DNA of 31,818 bases from Carex sylvatica (GCA_964058845.1 CAXKVR010000483.1:1-31818); one strand, 5' to 3'; shown: positions 1-11,240, counted from the first letter of the stretch. Numbers and translations: made by a program. The notes: generated by a model not told the origin, from the letters alone.

Positions 1-1256
1 GTTCAGATTTGCAGTGCACGCAAGTGTGATTTCTGATTTCTCTTCACCATCTACAATTTACTCTTGTAGCTTTGGCTCTTAACCCTTTGTATGATTTCTG
101 TCAAGTTTATTTATTTCAACTCAAATCCATTGCTCGTCAAGGAAAATGACTGTTAACCATATAAATTTATCGTTGTTCGGCACCTAATTGACTAACTGTC
201 TAGATAAATTATTGTTTACCAGTAACAAACCCAGCTGGCTCAGTTTAATAAGATCTAAACCACTTATTTCAAAATTGAGTTATTCAGAAAGCACCAAATC
301 CGCCGAATTTAGAATCGGAATAAGTCCAGAGAGTTATTGTTGAGGAAGTATAAATGCTTTTGTCAAAATCAACATTTAAATAACTCCCTGGTAATATCCA
401 ATAAAGTGCATGCAATCAAGGAGATAGTTCCTATTAATGGGTCCAGACTGAAAAAATTAATCCAACAGAGGATAAAATATTACCCTTATGTCAAGTTCTT
501 CATGTCATCGCTGTGGTGTCAAAGATACTTCTCTTTAAACAGTATTACTGCTTCAATAGCTCAAATTTACTAATTGTTAATCTGAACTTCAAATTTGATA
601 TTAATTAAACATGCTCAGGTTTTCCACTTGATCTGGATTGTGTATATGAGATGAGAGCGAGAGATTTTTTGGCTAATTGAGGACGTGTAAACCAATTTGC
701 ATGTTCTTTATTTATTTTGAATGTTGACATCATTTTTTATGTAGACCTAATCTTGCTGTACTACTTGTAAACCAATTTTCTGCTAAACTTCCCACGCAAT
801 TATATTTCATGATTATGTAAGGTTACATAAATCAGATGAAATTTACTCTTATTTAAAATTCTCATAAAAACAATACTTGGATGAAAAGCTTCATATCTTT
901 TAGAACATTAGCCTCACTCATTTTAAAAATCATCTCAACCAAACTCAATGCCTTCTCAACTTTTTTTGTTCTACATGACATCTCCAATTATTTACTGTGC
1001 ACATTTTCCTTGTTAGCGTATTGTTTCTATTTTATTTTATTTTTTTTGTAACTTTTTGTTATAACCCAATTTTAGGGGGTTAGGGTTTTGTGCAAAATTC
1101 ACTCAAATCCTAAATGATCCATTCAGAAGTTAAAGCAATTTCCTTCTAGCATAGTTTATTTTTACTGTCCAATGGATCCTTTGGTTTAAACAAATTCAGA
1201 ACTATCTGATGGATTGCAATTATAGCTCTTAGTAATTATGAAATTTGTACCAGCAG
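1..1256. other. AT-rich non-coding stretch, no gene seen
   Basis: I see no exon with convincing coding character here. The longest open stretch (337-573) starts at a non-ATG codon and resembles no family I know. The region may be intron or upstream sequence of the exon-like segment that begins at 1257. Confidence 0.5.
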
Positions 1257-2488
1257 GTGACAGTACCAGTGGGTCAAGAACGATCCAGCAACGCTAGCCA
1301 GAGTAGCTCCACCTTTTCGAGGATCACTGAGGAGGAAGGTGCAGAATTGTCTCATCTCTTGAGACACGAATCTCAAGGCCTTCCCTGCCCTAAGGCTCTG
1401 ACCATCCAATCTAGGTTTGTGTTTGTTTAACTATCTATGTTTAGTGCCTAATTTTAAGTTGTGGTTTCCATTCATACATTTTTAGAATTAGAACAGTCAT
1501 AGATTTTAATTATTGTTTTATGGAGTAGAAATTTTGTTGAGTTTATTTATTTCTAAGAGAAATTTTGCACGGTTGATAATTTTAAGCTACAAATCTGGAG
1601 CCAATTTTATGATTTTGTTATTTCTGGAGATTTCCAATTTAATCAAGTACAAAAAATTCCCTTTCTGCTCGAGATAAGTGTAAAAAGCTCAAGCAATCTA
1701 AAATTCTTTTTTCTAAGACCATTTAATATATCTGTATGATTTTGATGGGCTTCTAAATCTGAGGCTTGAATTGTTAATACAGAATCTGGTACAATACTCT
1801 AGAAACGATTTAGAAAATAATAGTGGATCTTTTTTTCCTTTTTTTCTATCAGGTAATAATTGTTGAACTAATTGTAAAAAAAAGGGCCATATTGTATTTT
1901 CTTGGCTTACCAGAATGGTTTATTTGCTTAGTATTAGGTTAGATTGGGCTAAAGGAGATTGGATAGCGGGAGGTTAGTCTTTGATCTTGAGCTGCAATTC
2001 GGTCTAATAAAAAGTTGAGCAACTGAAAGCTCTACTTTTTTTTTTTGCGAAGAGAACGATCGCTGCTAAGAGGTATGAAAAAATGAAGAAATTATTATTT
2101 TCCTTTTTTATTCCCTTCTAGTTATATATTTTTAATTTTTTTGGTTGTTGTTACCACCTTAATAAACTGAATTTCTACTGAGAACTATGGTTTTAATTTT
2201 TTTTTCTTTTGTCAGTAGCATGAGACATACTTATGTGGCACTGGTGTTAGTTACGAGTAATAGGGTTTGCACTTTTTAAAAATAAATTGGATTTTTGGCT
2301 TCTGCTGAAATGAACAGAAAATGCGCTGCCAGGGGATTTATATCAGGGAATTATATTGTGTCTGCAGTGATTTTCATCTTTCCTAATTTGCAGTTCCTAC
2401 ACTAACCTCTTCTTTTACTAACATTTGGAACACATGCAGTCATCAAAAATCATGTCGGATGGCGCAGGAAACATCACTTAAGAATTAA
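1257..2488 (+). CDS. Possible last two exons of an unrecognised gene
   Basis: Two segments fit together as exons. The first, 1257-1414, follows a CAGCAG acceptor and ends at AG|GTTTGT. It reads open and is rich in Ser, Glu and Gln (start VTVPVGQERSSNASQ, end KALTIQS). The second, 2440-2488, follows TGCAG. It completes the split Ser codon in phase and ends TSLKN before TAA. I do not recognise the product. The base composition is clearly less AT-rich than the surroundings, which supports coding origin. No upstream exons were found in the window, so this is either the 3' end of a gene starting to the left or a relic. Intron position and phase are inference. Confidence 0.3.
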
Positions 2489-2590
2489 AGCGGAAAACTC
2501 CATGCAAGGTGAAAAATCTACACTTGTACAATAATGCACAGTTTACATTTCTCCAAAAAATTTCAAGTTGGAGCATCAAAACACGCTGAT

Positions 2591-3201
2591 TCTTCATGTA
2601 AAATTAATCCTAAACTTAATTGCATTAAGCATCTAATATCTTCCAGAACGCTATTCGGAAAAAATGCACTTATAAAAATACATATAATTATTTAAATATA
2701 AATTGGTAAGCATATATTTATTGTTTTCCTTGTCATTCTACCATTAATTTGTATTAAAGCAACCATATATTTAACCTGTTATAGTACTGATAATCTTTTT
2801 TTGTGTAATAAAATTATATTTAGCCTTCAATTACAATTCATTACATGCTTGTTGCTTACTACCAGCCTAAATGTAAATGTCGTACTCGCTTCCTAGCAGC
2901 CTAAATAAAAGTATTTTTCCACCAGTACAAAACTCAATTATTCTTACTTTCAATGTAAACGTCTGACTCGCTTACTAGCAGCCTAAATAAAAATATTTTT
3001 CCACCAGTACAAAACTCAATTATTCTTACTTTCATATACATAGTGTATTCATCAAATTTAAACATTCTTCATGTAAAATTAGTCTCAAACTTAATTGCAG
3101 TAAGCATCTAATATCTTCCAGAACGCTATTCAGAAAAATGCACATTTAAAAATACATATTATAATTTAAATATAAATTGGTAAGTGTATATTTATTGTTT
3201 C
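2591..3201 (+). repeat. Dispersed direct duplication of about 135 bp
   Basis: The segments 2591-2726 and 3068-3201 are near-identical direct copies. Both contain TCTAATATCTTCCAGAACGC and end in TATAAATTGGTAAG followed by an AT-rich tail. They flank the 82-bp tandem repeat, so the locus has been duplicated more than once. No coding sense is visible. Confidence 0.8.
2870..3033 (+). repeat. Two tandem copies of an 82-bp unit
   Basis: The units 2870-2951 and 2952-3033 match almost completely. Both carry TAGCAGCCTAAATAAAA and ACCAGTACAAAACTCAATTA. The exact abutment and the same length indicate a recent tandem duplication. Function is unknown. Confidence 0.85.
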
Positions 3202-3403
3202 TCTATGGACCAGTAAAATCAGTACTAACTAGAGTTGTTATATCAAGATAGCTCTATGTTCATTTAACATTTGTTATGCTACTTGCAGAATGCTTTCCAG
3301 ATTAACTCTCACCAATTCAACTCGATAATACAATAATTTTCTTTCTCCTTTTTTATTTTATTTTAACTAAATTGAAATGGTTGATTATGAAATTATTTCG
3401 CAG

Positions 3404-4540
3404 ACACTGTCATATTGGGCTAATGGGCCACGTCAAGTGTGGAAGAGGTTGCCTCAACTACACCTGGGCTAAGGTTATTCCAGCTTCATGCAAGTTCCAT
3501 CTTTATGTAAGCTCTGTAATCTTTTTTCCCCTTTCTTTATATTGCATTTAGTTTTGTGACTGATTACATATCCGGGAAATAACCACAACATATGTATTGT
3601 ATATAATTTTTTTATAGGTGTATAACAACAGGAATGTAGTGGTACAACTGGTGAGGAGAGCTGGTTTCACGGCTGTTGCCCTTAGTGTAGAGACCCCTCT
3701 CCTTGGCGTCATGCATTCGATATTAAGATTTCTTCCTCAGCTTCTGCATGCGATTTACTCTTTGGGATTATTTGTAGAATATGATGAATCTAGACGATAA
3801 AACAAGGGCCAATATTCGCTAAATTTTCCGTAAAATTTATCTCTACCTTATTCATTCTACACTATAGTGAAGTTATTTTCCATTTTGTGCTTAATTTATT
3901 TAGGTATAAGACAAAGAAATTAAGGGTTATAAAACTATTATAGTACTTGCCCTTAGAATGTGTCTAGTCTTGTCTTTATAGAGATCCGCTCCTGTTTGCA
4001 CAAGTCTAATAAAATTTGAAAATGACAACTTTTGTACGGATTTGTTCTTCCTCATTTAACACTGAAAAACTTTTTGAGGGCTTGCACAAAGAGAAAATGG
4101 ATAAGGCGAGGATAGCTATTTTAAGAATTGAATTTCATGTTGAAATTTTTATTATTTTTGTGATTTAATTTTGAATTGCTATGGTGCACGATGCAGAGTA
4201 AGGACTCCGGTCTCGCATCCTATGTTGGAAGGTAGTGCCAAATCAATACAAATCTTTTCATTTTTGCATTTTGGGAAAAAAAGTTGGAAGATACTGGCAC
4301 TGCCAATCCTCTTTGTACCTTAATTATCATATCCTTTACCAATCATCTATGTTTCTGTACTGGTTTATAAAGATTGGCAGGAGTCTTTCTATGGTCTTCA
4401 GATATTCATAAGATCAAATTGTGTTGCTTCTGTTCACATCTCAGTGCATATCAACTTGAGCTGGGTTATTTCGGTACAGGTCCAGTGCAGCTTTGGTTGA
4501 AGGGTTGGATATTGTTGTATGTTTTATTTTTTCTTAATTG
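3404..4540 (+). pseudogene. Glycolate oxidase (peroxisomal (S)-2-hydroxy-acid oxidase) relic
   Basis: Four segments resemble consecutive exons of plant glycolate oxidase, the FMN enzyme of photorespiration. Segment 3404-3506 reads TLSY then WATSSVEEVAST-PGLR, ending at a GTAAGC donor. Segment 3618 onward, after TATAG, reads VYNNRNVVVQLVRRA then GFTAVALSVETPLLG, against the family's VYKDRNVVAQLVRRAERAGF. Segment 4197-4231 reads DSGLASYV. Segment 4373 onward reads IGRSLS, then fades. The copy is dead: an 8-bp duplication (TGGGCTAA/TGGGCC) shifts frame near 3418, three codons are missing after LVRRA, frame is lost after TPLLG, and stops follow. The N-terminal third and most of the FMN-binding barrel were not found. 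Because intron positions survive, it derives from a genomic duplication, not from a retrocopy. Confidence 0.8.
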
Positions 4541-4559
4541 TACTGCTGAAAATATATTT

Positions 4560-5298
4560 ACTTAATTGTTATCCCTTGGATATATAATTTCTTGTATAAA
4601 TCATAGAAACAAAATTTGCAAAATGTTGAATATTTTGTATATATTTGATGTGTTCATGTTTGACTTGACTACCATGGGAAAAAAATGCCATAAAATATTT
4701 TAGATCTATTGTCGCAGTGATTCTACACACTTACACTTGTATTCTTCCAAATTCAAATTCCAGTTCGGAGGGGAATATCTGCTACAGTAAGAAAATATAA
4801 TAATATAAAAAAAAAGTTACTAATATACCTGAACATGCATAAAAGAAACAGTTGCAGCGGAGCCACAACAAAGCACATGGTTCTCTCTAAAAAAGGACCT
4901 GCCTTAGCCCTTATGAGCTTTATCCCGATGTAATCATGTAATTGAATTAAAAAATTCATTCAAACTTATCCATAGGCTCTAGCAAAACGAGCAACCGATC
5001 TCTTAAAAAATTTACCGAACTAATATTTCTGAATTTTTACCTAGTTTGACATTCTTTTAAGTTAATAGCAATTTGTCCATTTCTTTTCCATAATGACAGT
5101 TGAAAAGTTAACCTTTGTACTCTGTAGAACAAGCACTTAGAGTAATTCTAGGGGTGTGCATATTTTCTAATTACAAAACTCTTGATGTCGATATATATTC
5201 ATCACTCATTAGTATATTTCATACTATACAGAAGACCATTGATTTGCCCATCAGCAGCAAATAAACAAAAGCAAATATAAATAGGAATGCAAACTCTT
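4560..5298. other. Intergenic, no gene seen
   Basis: AT-rich sequence between the glycolate oxidase relic and the thioredoxin stop codon. A minus-strand open frame at 4753-4959 has no family resemblance and no splice context. The right part should contain the thioredoxin 3' UTR and polyadenylation region. Confidence 0.5.
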
Positions 5299-7495
5299 CT
5301 ACTCTTCCTTCACTTGGCATGTGTCAGACAAAGCAACTATCTTCTTTTCCAGCTCGGGTCTGTTTGCCCCAACAAGTTTGTCGAGCTGCTTTCCTTCCTT
5401 GAGAAAGTAAAATGTAGGTGTTGCATGAACATCCCATTCAGCACTCAAATCCTACAAACATAAGAGCACATTGTAACACTTGGCACTCCAGAAAGTGGCT
5501 TATTCACTACAGAAAATTAGTTGTACAAGAAGCTATCGTAAAACCTTGTAATTTTTATTCCTATTTTTCATAACTGAACTTTTCAATTCTCTCCTGTGTT
5601 TTCTTATTTGAATTCAAATCTTGGTATCATACAAATCAAGACCATATTCAGATTGTACTAGTTGGTATGGTCATTCTTTTTTTATGTCGACTTGTTAGTT
5701 TTGGTTTGAGGAATCAAAAAATGAGTCAAAGGCAAATAAGTTCAATCAACAGAATAGAATACAAATGAACAATTTCAAAACGAAGAAAATCATACAGCTA
5801 ATTCATCAACATCTACGGTCAAGAACATGAGCGATGAATATTTCTCTGAATACTCGACATACATTGGTGCAATCATTTTGCATGGCCCACACCATAAGGC
5901 GCTAAAATTTGCCACCACCTAGTACCATTATTGTGAAGACAAACAATAAGAGATAAAAACAACACATGAATTTTAGAAAGGAGAATATATGAATCTTATA
6001 ATAAATTCAGGACCCGTTGCAAAGATTGTTTGAAGCATAATTCTGTTCAGAAATGGGTACTAGTAATTTACTCTTTATCAAATTGATGACAAGACACTAC
6101 CAGTACACATCCAGCTACCTTTTTTTTTCTATGCTTCAAATTGTTGCTATACAAAAAATTGAGTGCTTTTGATGTTACACAACAGTAGCAAATAACAGAC
6201 AAAATTAAATATAACTTCACCTCAATCTGCAAATTTCTTGCCTTATTTTATCCAATTTCAGTTAGTGTGCCTAGCAACAAGGATGGTTTAATTGTTTAAA
6301 TATTCACACTTTTGTCCCCACAAACTTTTTCTCACATCAAATTAACACCAATCAAGCCAAGCAAATTTTGGAAAAAGTTTGTTGCAAAAACAAGATACCA
6401 GAAATTTTTAGTTTAAATACGCACAAATAGGCAATTCACTAATTATTTCCTCAATGGCTTTAAAAGCTTAGTATTATCCAAAAATGTTGTGTAAGGAACA
6501 TGCGAATACAGTGAGTAGCAGGTAAAGTGCATACAATTTTTCCACTTTTGGTTGCTTCAGCTATTTTCTGGTCCCATTGCTCTTTTCTAGTTATGATATG
6601 AACATTCCCCCCAAAAAATTCAGCCTTCTCGTCATCGCTATCTTCATCTTTATTCTAAGTTAAGAGAAAATAAACTATTTAATCAAAAATTTATGGTAGA
6701 AAACCTAAACAAGTCAAAGTGCAGAACAGTGGATCATGTATTAATGGTAAAATAACTAGTAGCCACTAAAATTATTAAATAACCATTATTGAAGGATGTG
6801 TATCTGTACAAAAGTAGAAACTTAAGGGCAGAACCCCCATACCAGTACTGGTAAGGACAACTAAAAACTTGCCTTTTAGTCTCTTCAGCTGCTACTTGGG
6901 TCTACTACAACTTTATAACTTTATAAACTAGAATTAAAAAAAGAAAAAGAAGAAAGACTCATATTCCATTGGGGTGCTGCTATTATCTTGGTACCAGAGA
7001 GTTGATGCGTATCTGTACCAAGATTGAAACTTAAAGGGCAGAACCCCCATACCAGTACCGGAAAGGACATGATGTGCATGTTGGTCTCTTCCCCTGCTAC
7101 TTGGGGTCTAATACAACTTTGTTACTTTACAAATTAGAATAAAAAGAAGAAGAAGAAGAAGAAAAGACTCATATTCCATTGGGGTACTGCTATTATCTTG
7201 GTACCAGAAAGTTGATGTGTATCTGTACCAAAATTGAAACATAAAGGAATAACCCCCATACCAGTACTGGTAAGGACATGATTTGGATGTTGGTCTCTTC
7301 CCCTGCTACTGGGGTCTAAAACAACTTTATAATTTTACAAATTAGAATAAAAAAAAATAACAAGAAAAGACTCATGTTTCATTGGGGTACTGCTGTTATC
7401 TTGGTAGCAGAAAGTTGATGCCTTAATATGAGAAGCATGTACAAATAACTGTTCATTTAGAAAAGGAGGGCAACCTTTGAGAAGCAACTACCCAT
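5299..7495 (-). CDS. Thioredoxin h-type, N-acylated (h9-like) class
   Basis: Cytosolic or membrane-associated disulfide reductase. Coding exons on the complement are 7475-7495, 6535-6654, 5796-5918 and 5299-5451; together 417 nt, 138 aa plus stop. All junctions are GT-AG and preserve codon phase. Exon 1 encodes only MGSCFSK: Gly2 is a myristoylation site and Cys4 a possible palmitoylation site, as in Arabidopsis Trx h9. Exon 2 carries an acidic linker and GGNVHIIT. Exon 3 carries the intact active site WCGPC (residues 56-60) and DVDEL. Exon 4 carries the cis-Pro motif ATPTF (Pro100) and [13 protein letters not shown]. Length and exon order are normal for the class, and nothing is broken. A strong acceptor (TTATTTGTTTCAG) ends 13 nt before the ATG, so a 5' UTR intron is likely. 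Membrane attachment and cell-to-cell movement are known for the Arabidopsis relative and only inferred here. Confidence 0.93.
6795..7416 (+). repeat. Three tandem copies of a roughly 200-bp unit in thioredoxin intron 1
   Basis: Copies at 6795-7013, 7014-7213 and 7214-7416 each begin GATGYGTATCTGTAC. Each then carries AACCCCCATACCAGTAC, a CTGCTACTTGGGGTCTA-like core, a purine-rich AGAAGAAG tract of variable length, and CATTGGGGTRCTGCT. Copy 1 is the most diverged and copies 2 and 3 are close, suggesting stepwise duplication. The array fills most of the 819-bp first coding intron of the minus-strand thioredoxin gene. Confidence 0.9.
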
Positions 7496-7508
7496 TGGGG
7501 TGTGTCAG
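7496..7508 (-). other. Thioredoxin 5' UTR segment next to the start codon
   Basis: Thirteen bases lie between a pyrimidine-rich TTTCAG acceptor and ATGGGT. This points to a leader intron with the non-coding first exon further right, probably within about 600 bp. I could not place that exon. Confidence 0.5.
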
Positions 7509-8129
7509 CTGAAACAAATAACAAGATGAGAACAGTAATCAGTAGTTAATTAAACATTCAAGGTTTCGAAAAAAAAGAAATAACCAGACTCACCTTTGAT
7601 ATTTGACCTAGTAAGACCTGAATAGATATTTGACCTAAATCAACTGTCAAAATCGAAAACACTCCAATTGCTCAGCTTAACTTATCTTATTCTCAGTGGA
7701 AAAAGAAGCCACTTCTTGTAGTATTTCCGAGTTTAACTAGAAACTAATTTGGCAATTTAATTTCAGAAAAAAAAAAAAAAAACTTGCTTAATTTTGAGTT
7801 ATTAATCACTATCTCTTGGACAGTCCCCGCTCTTAACCGAACTAAACTAAATTGACATATGAAACCAAAGGAAGAAAAGCATAAAGGTATAGAAATGGAG
7901 GCAAAAGAGAAGGAAAACAAAGGTTACCTAAAGAAAGATTACTTGGAAACATAAGTTTCAAAGAAATTAAGCGAAATTACTAGGAAACAGTGATGGCCAA
8001 ATGCGTTTTGGGGGAATTAACACTCGAATCGAATCTTGAGATTTTATTGTTTTACTGATTGTTCAAAGGCTAAGGTAAAGGTGGATCTAATCGATTGAGA
8101 TTCGGGAAGTCTTGCGAGACTACAAATCG

Positions 8130-8339
8130 ATGGAGACTATACAAAAAAAAATTAAAGGAGAGGTGAGGGAATCTGCTGACCTGAAATTCCGAGCGCAAGC
8201 TATTGCACCTGAGCTCGATCGAGATAACAACTTGAGATCGAGAATGGAACAGATCGTCGCTTGTCGTGGACGCGTGGTCCTCTTGGATTTGCTGGGTCGC
8301 TCCATGAACAACTTTACAACATTGCCCTTCACAAGAAAG
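8130..8339 (+). CDS. Orphan first-exon-like segment of an unrecognised gene
   Basis: An ATG at 8130 opens 70 codons ending at AAG|GTAATT, a good donor. The stretch begins METIQKKIKGEVRESADLKF and later reads APELDRDNNLRSR and GRVVLLDLLGRS. It is highly charged, looks helical and has balanced base composition unlike its surroundings, so it looks like genuine coding sequence. I do not recognise the family. No matching second exon was found before the transposons that start at 8472. It could be the start of a gene with a very long intron, a gene cut by insertions, or a duplicated fragment. It is divergent to the thioredoxin gene, 634 bp from that ATG. Confidence 0.4.
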
Positions 8340-8462
8340 GTAATTCTAACTCAACTCCTGGGTAAAAATATTAATAGAGCTATTTTAACTTCATGCAGAG
8401 CACTTGTTGTGTATTTTTTCCCTTTTATCTCTACTAATCGTGAGCTCTAGCTCTGTTAATAT

Positions 8463-8879
8463 TTTTATCTAGAGAAGGGTTCAAATGCACCATGATAATG
8501 TGCTCCAATATACTCTACGTCTTTTATTTTCGTTTTTAAAGTCCAAACAGTTGATCTCAACGGCTTAACATGATCTTTATAATAAAATATACTTGGAGAC
8601 CAAATTTTATATTTTTTAGAATTTTTTTACTATTTTTTAAGAAATGTACAGAATCACTGTTTTAAGGAGATGCGGGACTATCCAAAAAAGTGATATTGTT
8701 GTAAAAAAATATTAAAAAAATTCTAAAAAATATAAAATTTTGTCTCCAAGAATATTGTATTATTAAGATTATGTTGAGCGATTTGAATCAATCGTTCAGA
8801 CTTTGAAAACAGAGATAAAAGATGTAGTGCATATTGAAGCACAAATTCATGATGCATTTAAACCCTCCTCTTTTATCTA
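8463..8879. mobile_element. Foldback MITE, 399 bp, 9-bp target duplication
   Basis: The element 8472-8870 folds along nearly its whole length. The left end GAGAAGGGTTCAAATGCA pairs with the complement of the right end (GAGGAGGGTTTAAATGCA), and the arms continue through TCTTTTATTT and AAAGTC. It is flanked by perfect 9-bp copies of TTTTATCTA (8463-8471 and 8871-8879). Nine-base duplications are characteristic of Mutator-like transposition. It has no coding capacity. Confidence 0.88.
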
Positions 8880-9048
8880 TTGGTAGTATGTGGAATAAAG
8901 TCAAACTAGCTCTTTTAGGACCTGTTTGGCTGCTCCCCAAAAAATATTGTTCATGTAGAAAAAATAAAATTCACTCAGATTGAATTTTTTTTTTTCACGT
9001 GAACAATAAATTTCAGTTCAAAATTTGTACATTCTCATACCCATTCTC

Positions 9049-10975
9049 ATTCCTGATGCGCGTAAAGGGTACGCTAAAAAGTTTCAGTACAATGAGATGT
9101 ACCTTTTAAACCTTAAATGCTTTTGAGTCTAATTGCAAGTACACAATTATATCAAAGTAGTATTTGAGGTATCGATCCACAGAGAGTATGGAAAATACTT
9201 AGTTTTAAACCCTAAATAATTAATTTCAGTAAATAATAATAAAGTAAAGTGCAATAAAGTAAAGTAAATGGGGGGTTGTTTAAGTAATCCTAAAGTTTGG
9301 GTTCAATACCCGAAAGAGGAATTTTAAACAATTAAAGTAAATAAAAGTAAAAGAAAAGTAATCGGTTTGCTTTCAAGATTTAAAGATCTAGGGGTCTTTG
9401 GTCTACAATCCCTTGCTAATTCTATCTATTCGGTATTTGCTTGAATTCATGTATGATTTGACGAGGTTTCTAACCTAATATGTTATTAAGGGTCACTTTC
9501 GTGAATTAATAACGTGTCTAGGTAATTCGGACTTCACGATTAGGTCCTTCACCCTAGCTACCTAGACCATAAGCTCTTGTTAGTCTCTCCTCTCCTCGAG
9601 TATTGGTACTTCTCAATAAAGTCCATGATATCAATATCCGACTTGATTTGAGATGTCCTAATTAGGATTTGACTTCACGGTTAGGTCCTTCACCAAGTTC
9701 CTAATCTTAATTTCTATAGTTCCGGCTTAGATTAAATTGGTTAGAATCTTAATCTAAACCTAGGATATTTGCATTCATAATTGGTACTATCCTATATGAT
9801 CCTAGTCAATTTTAGTTCTTTTGAAACTAAAACGGGATACTACAATTCAAGTACTAACTATGTAATTAACACAAATTATAAAATCATAGAAATTAACAAT
9901 CAAATCCCATATAACAATCATAATAAAAGCAAATGACCAAATAAAATAGAATTAAACAAGTTCATGCATGATGACCTAAACCCCTAGAGAGAGAACTACT
10001 CACTCTTGGAGAGATCCATTACAAAAATTGGCAAAGTAAGAAGAAATTAAATGAAAGAAAATGATTACACCCTTTGACAAATCAAAGCCCTCTATCTTGC
10101 CGAATCTTGCTCCGGAAATCCTTCTTCTCCTTGCTTGAAAGCTTTCCTTCCTCCAGAATTTATCGCTAAGTGTGTGTAAAGAGAGAATGATGGTGTGTTG
10201 GTTGATGTGAGATTGAATGATGGATCCCTCCGAAGAGAGATCCCCTCCGAAGAGAGATCCCCTCCGAAGAGAGATGTCCTCCGAAGAGAGATGTCCTCAA
10301 TGGGAAAGAACCTCCTCCTTTTTATAGCAAAAGACTATGTCCAATCAAGAGGCATAGTCGTGGGGTGAGTGGGGTTAGTGGGTGCTATTTTTTGATTGTT
10401 TTCCAGGTTGTCTTGTCCAAGTTTAGCTGTCAAAAAAGCATCCCTGGCTCGCTAAAAATAGAAACCGTGTTGAAAACGTGTATTTCTGGCTGTCTGCGGA
10501 TCCATTGCATCCGTAATGACTTCAAGTTTTCATTTTTAGATTCTCAGGTTGTAGATCTTCTCGTTGGCTTTCCGAAAAGTGGTTATATGCCCAAAACGGA
10601 GTTACGAGTCAACAGTTGTGGCCGTTTTAAGTTCAGACTCTATTTTTGGCTCTGCTACCGTGCGTCCGCATCGATATCCGTGCATCCGCACGGTTTTTGA
10701 CGAATAGCTTATTATACCTTTTTAAAATTGGCGCGCGTCCAGAAATCCATCTAAGTATTTAGTACGACCATATCGTAAACTGTGCGTCCATACTGGGCAT
10801 TTTTATTCGTTTTTCTTCATTTTTCTTTGTTTCCTGCAAATTAAAACCAAACAAATGCAGTAACTTGATTCTAGGTGTATTCTATTCTCTTTATATTCAA
10901 AATACAAGATATTTGACGTTATTTTATGATGAAAACTAGATCGAATATGTATATAATTTGTGCTTATCAAATTCC
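9049..10975. mobile_element. LTR-like insertion of about 1.9 kb, probably a solo LTR
   Basis: The segment 9054-10970 begins TGATGCGCG and ends CTTATCAA. It is bordered by the 5-bp duplication ATTCC (9049-9053 and 10971-10975). TG at the start, CA one base before the end, the 5-bp duplication, a TTTTTATAGC TATA-like box near 10319 and the lack of any open protein domain fit a solo LTR. The extra terminal A and the missing internal region leave the alternative of a non-autonomous DNA element. It has landed inside an older MITE. Confidence 0.6.
10228..10295 (+). repeat. Four tandem 17-bp units
   Basis: CTCCGAAGAGAGATCCC-type units start at 10228, 10245, 10262 and 10279. The first two end in CCC and the last two in GTC. 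They lie inside the LTR-like insertion, about 25 bp before its TATA-like box, a position where short enhancer-like repeats are often found in LTRs. Enhancer function is inference. Confidence 0.85.
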
Positions 10976-11114
10976 CACTGTGCAGCCAAACAGGTCCTCA
11001 GTATCTTTACCAAAGCCTAATCAAGTTTGTTATGCAGTCAGTGCCGACCCGATCCATACTTTGGACACTAAAACGTTATCTTGTCAACTGCTTGCAATTT
11101 TGATTAGACTACTT

Positions 11115-11240
11115 AGGACATATTCGGCATGCAACTATTTCTGTGGAAAAAAAAAAAATCACTCAGAGTGAAGAAATTTTTTTTCTCACGCACACAATAT
11201 TTTGATCATCCAAATTCAAACCCATTTCCGTTCCAAAAGT
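11115..11240. mobile_element. Diverged partial copy of the 8917 MITE family
   Basis: The order of features repeats that of 8918-9053: GGACATATTCGGC, then an A-rich run, TCACTCAGAGTGAA, a T-rich run with CTCACG, and CCCATTTCCGTTCC. No matching right end was found, so it is either truncated or too diverged to see. Confidence 0.45.

Larger units (their letters stand above)
8917..10998. mobile_element. Older MITE split by a later insertion
   Basis: The ends AGGACCTGTTTGGCTGC (from 8917) and GCAGCCAAACAGGTCCT (to 10998) are perfect inverted repeats of 17 bp. The outer parts are 8917-9053 and 10971-10998. The 9054-10970 insertion and its duplicated ATTCC lie between them. No clear flanking duplication remains, so the superfamily is open; the GGACCTGTTTGG end is of a kind common among plant hAT-type MITEs. 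Confidence 0.75.

Noticed and set aside
4753..4959. Minus-strand frame with a hydrophobic stretch
   Set aside because: It looks membrane-like only because of AT-rich Phe/Leu codons. It has no splice signals and no family match.
10365..10700. 111-codon plus-strand open frame
   Set aside because: It starts at a non-ATG codon, lies inside the LTR-like insertion and shows no protein domain.
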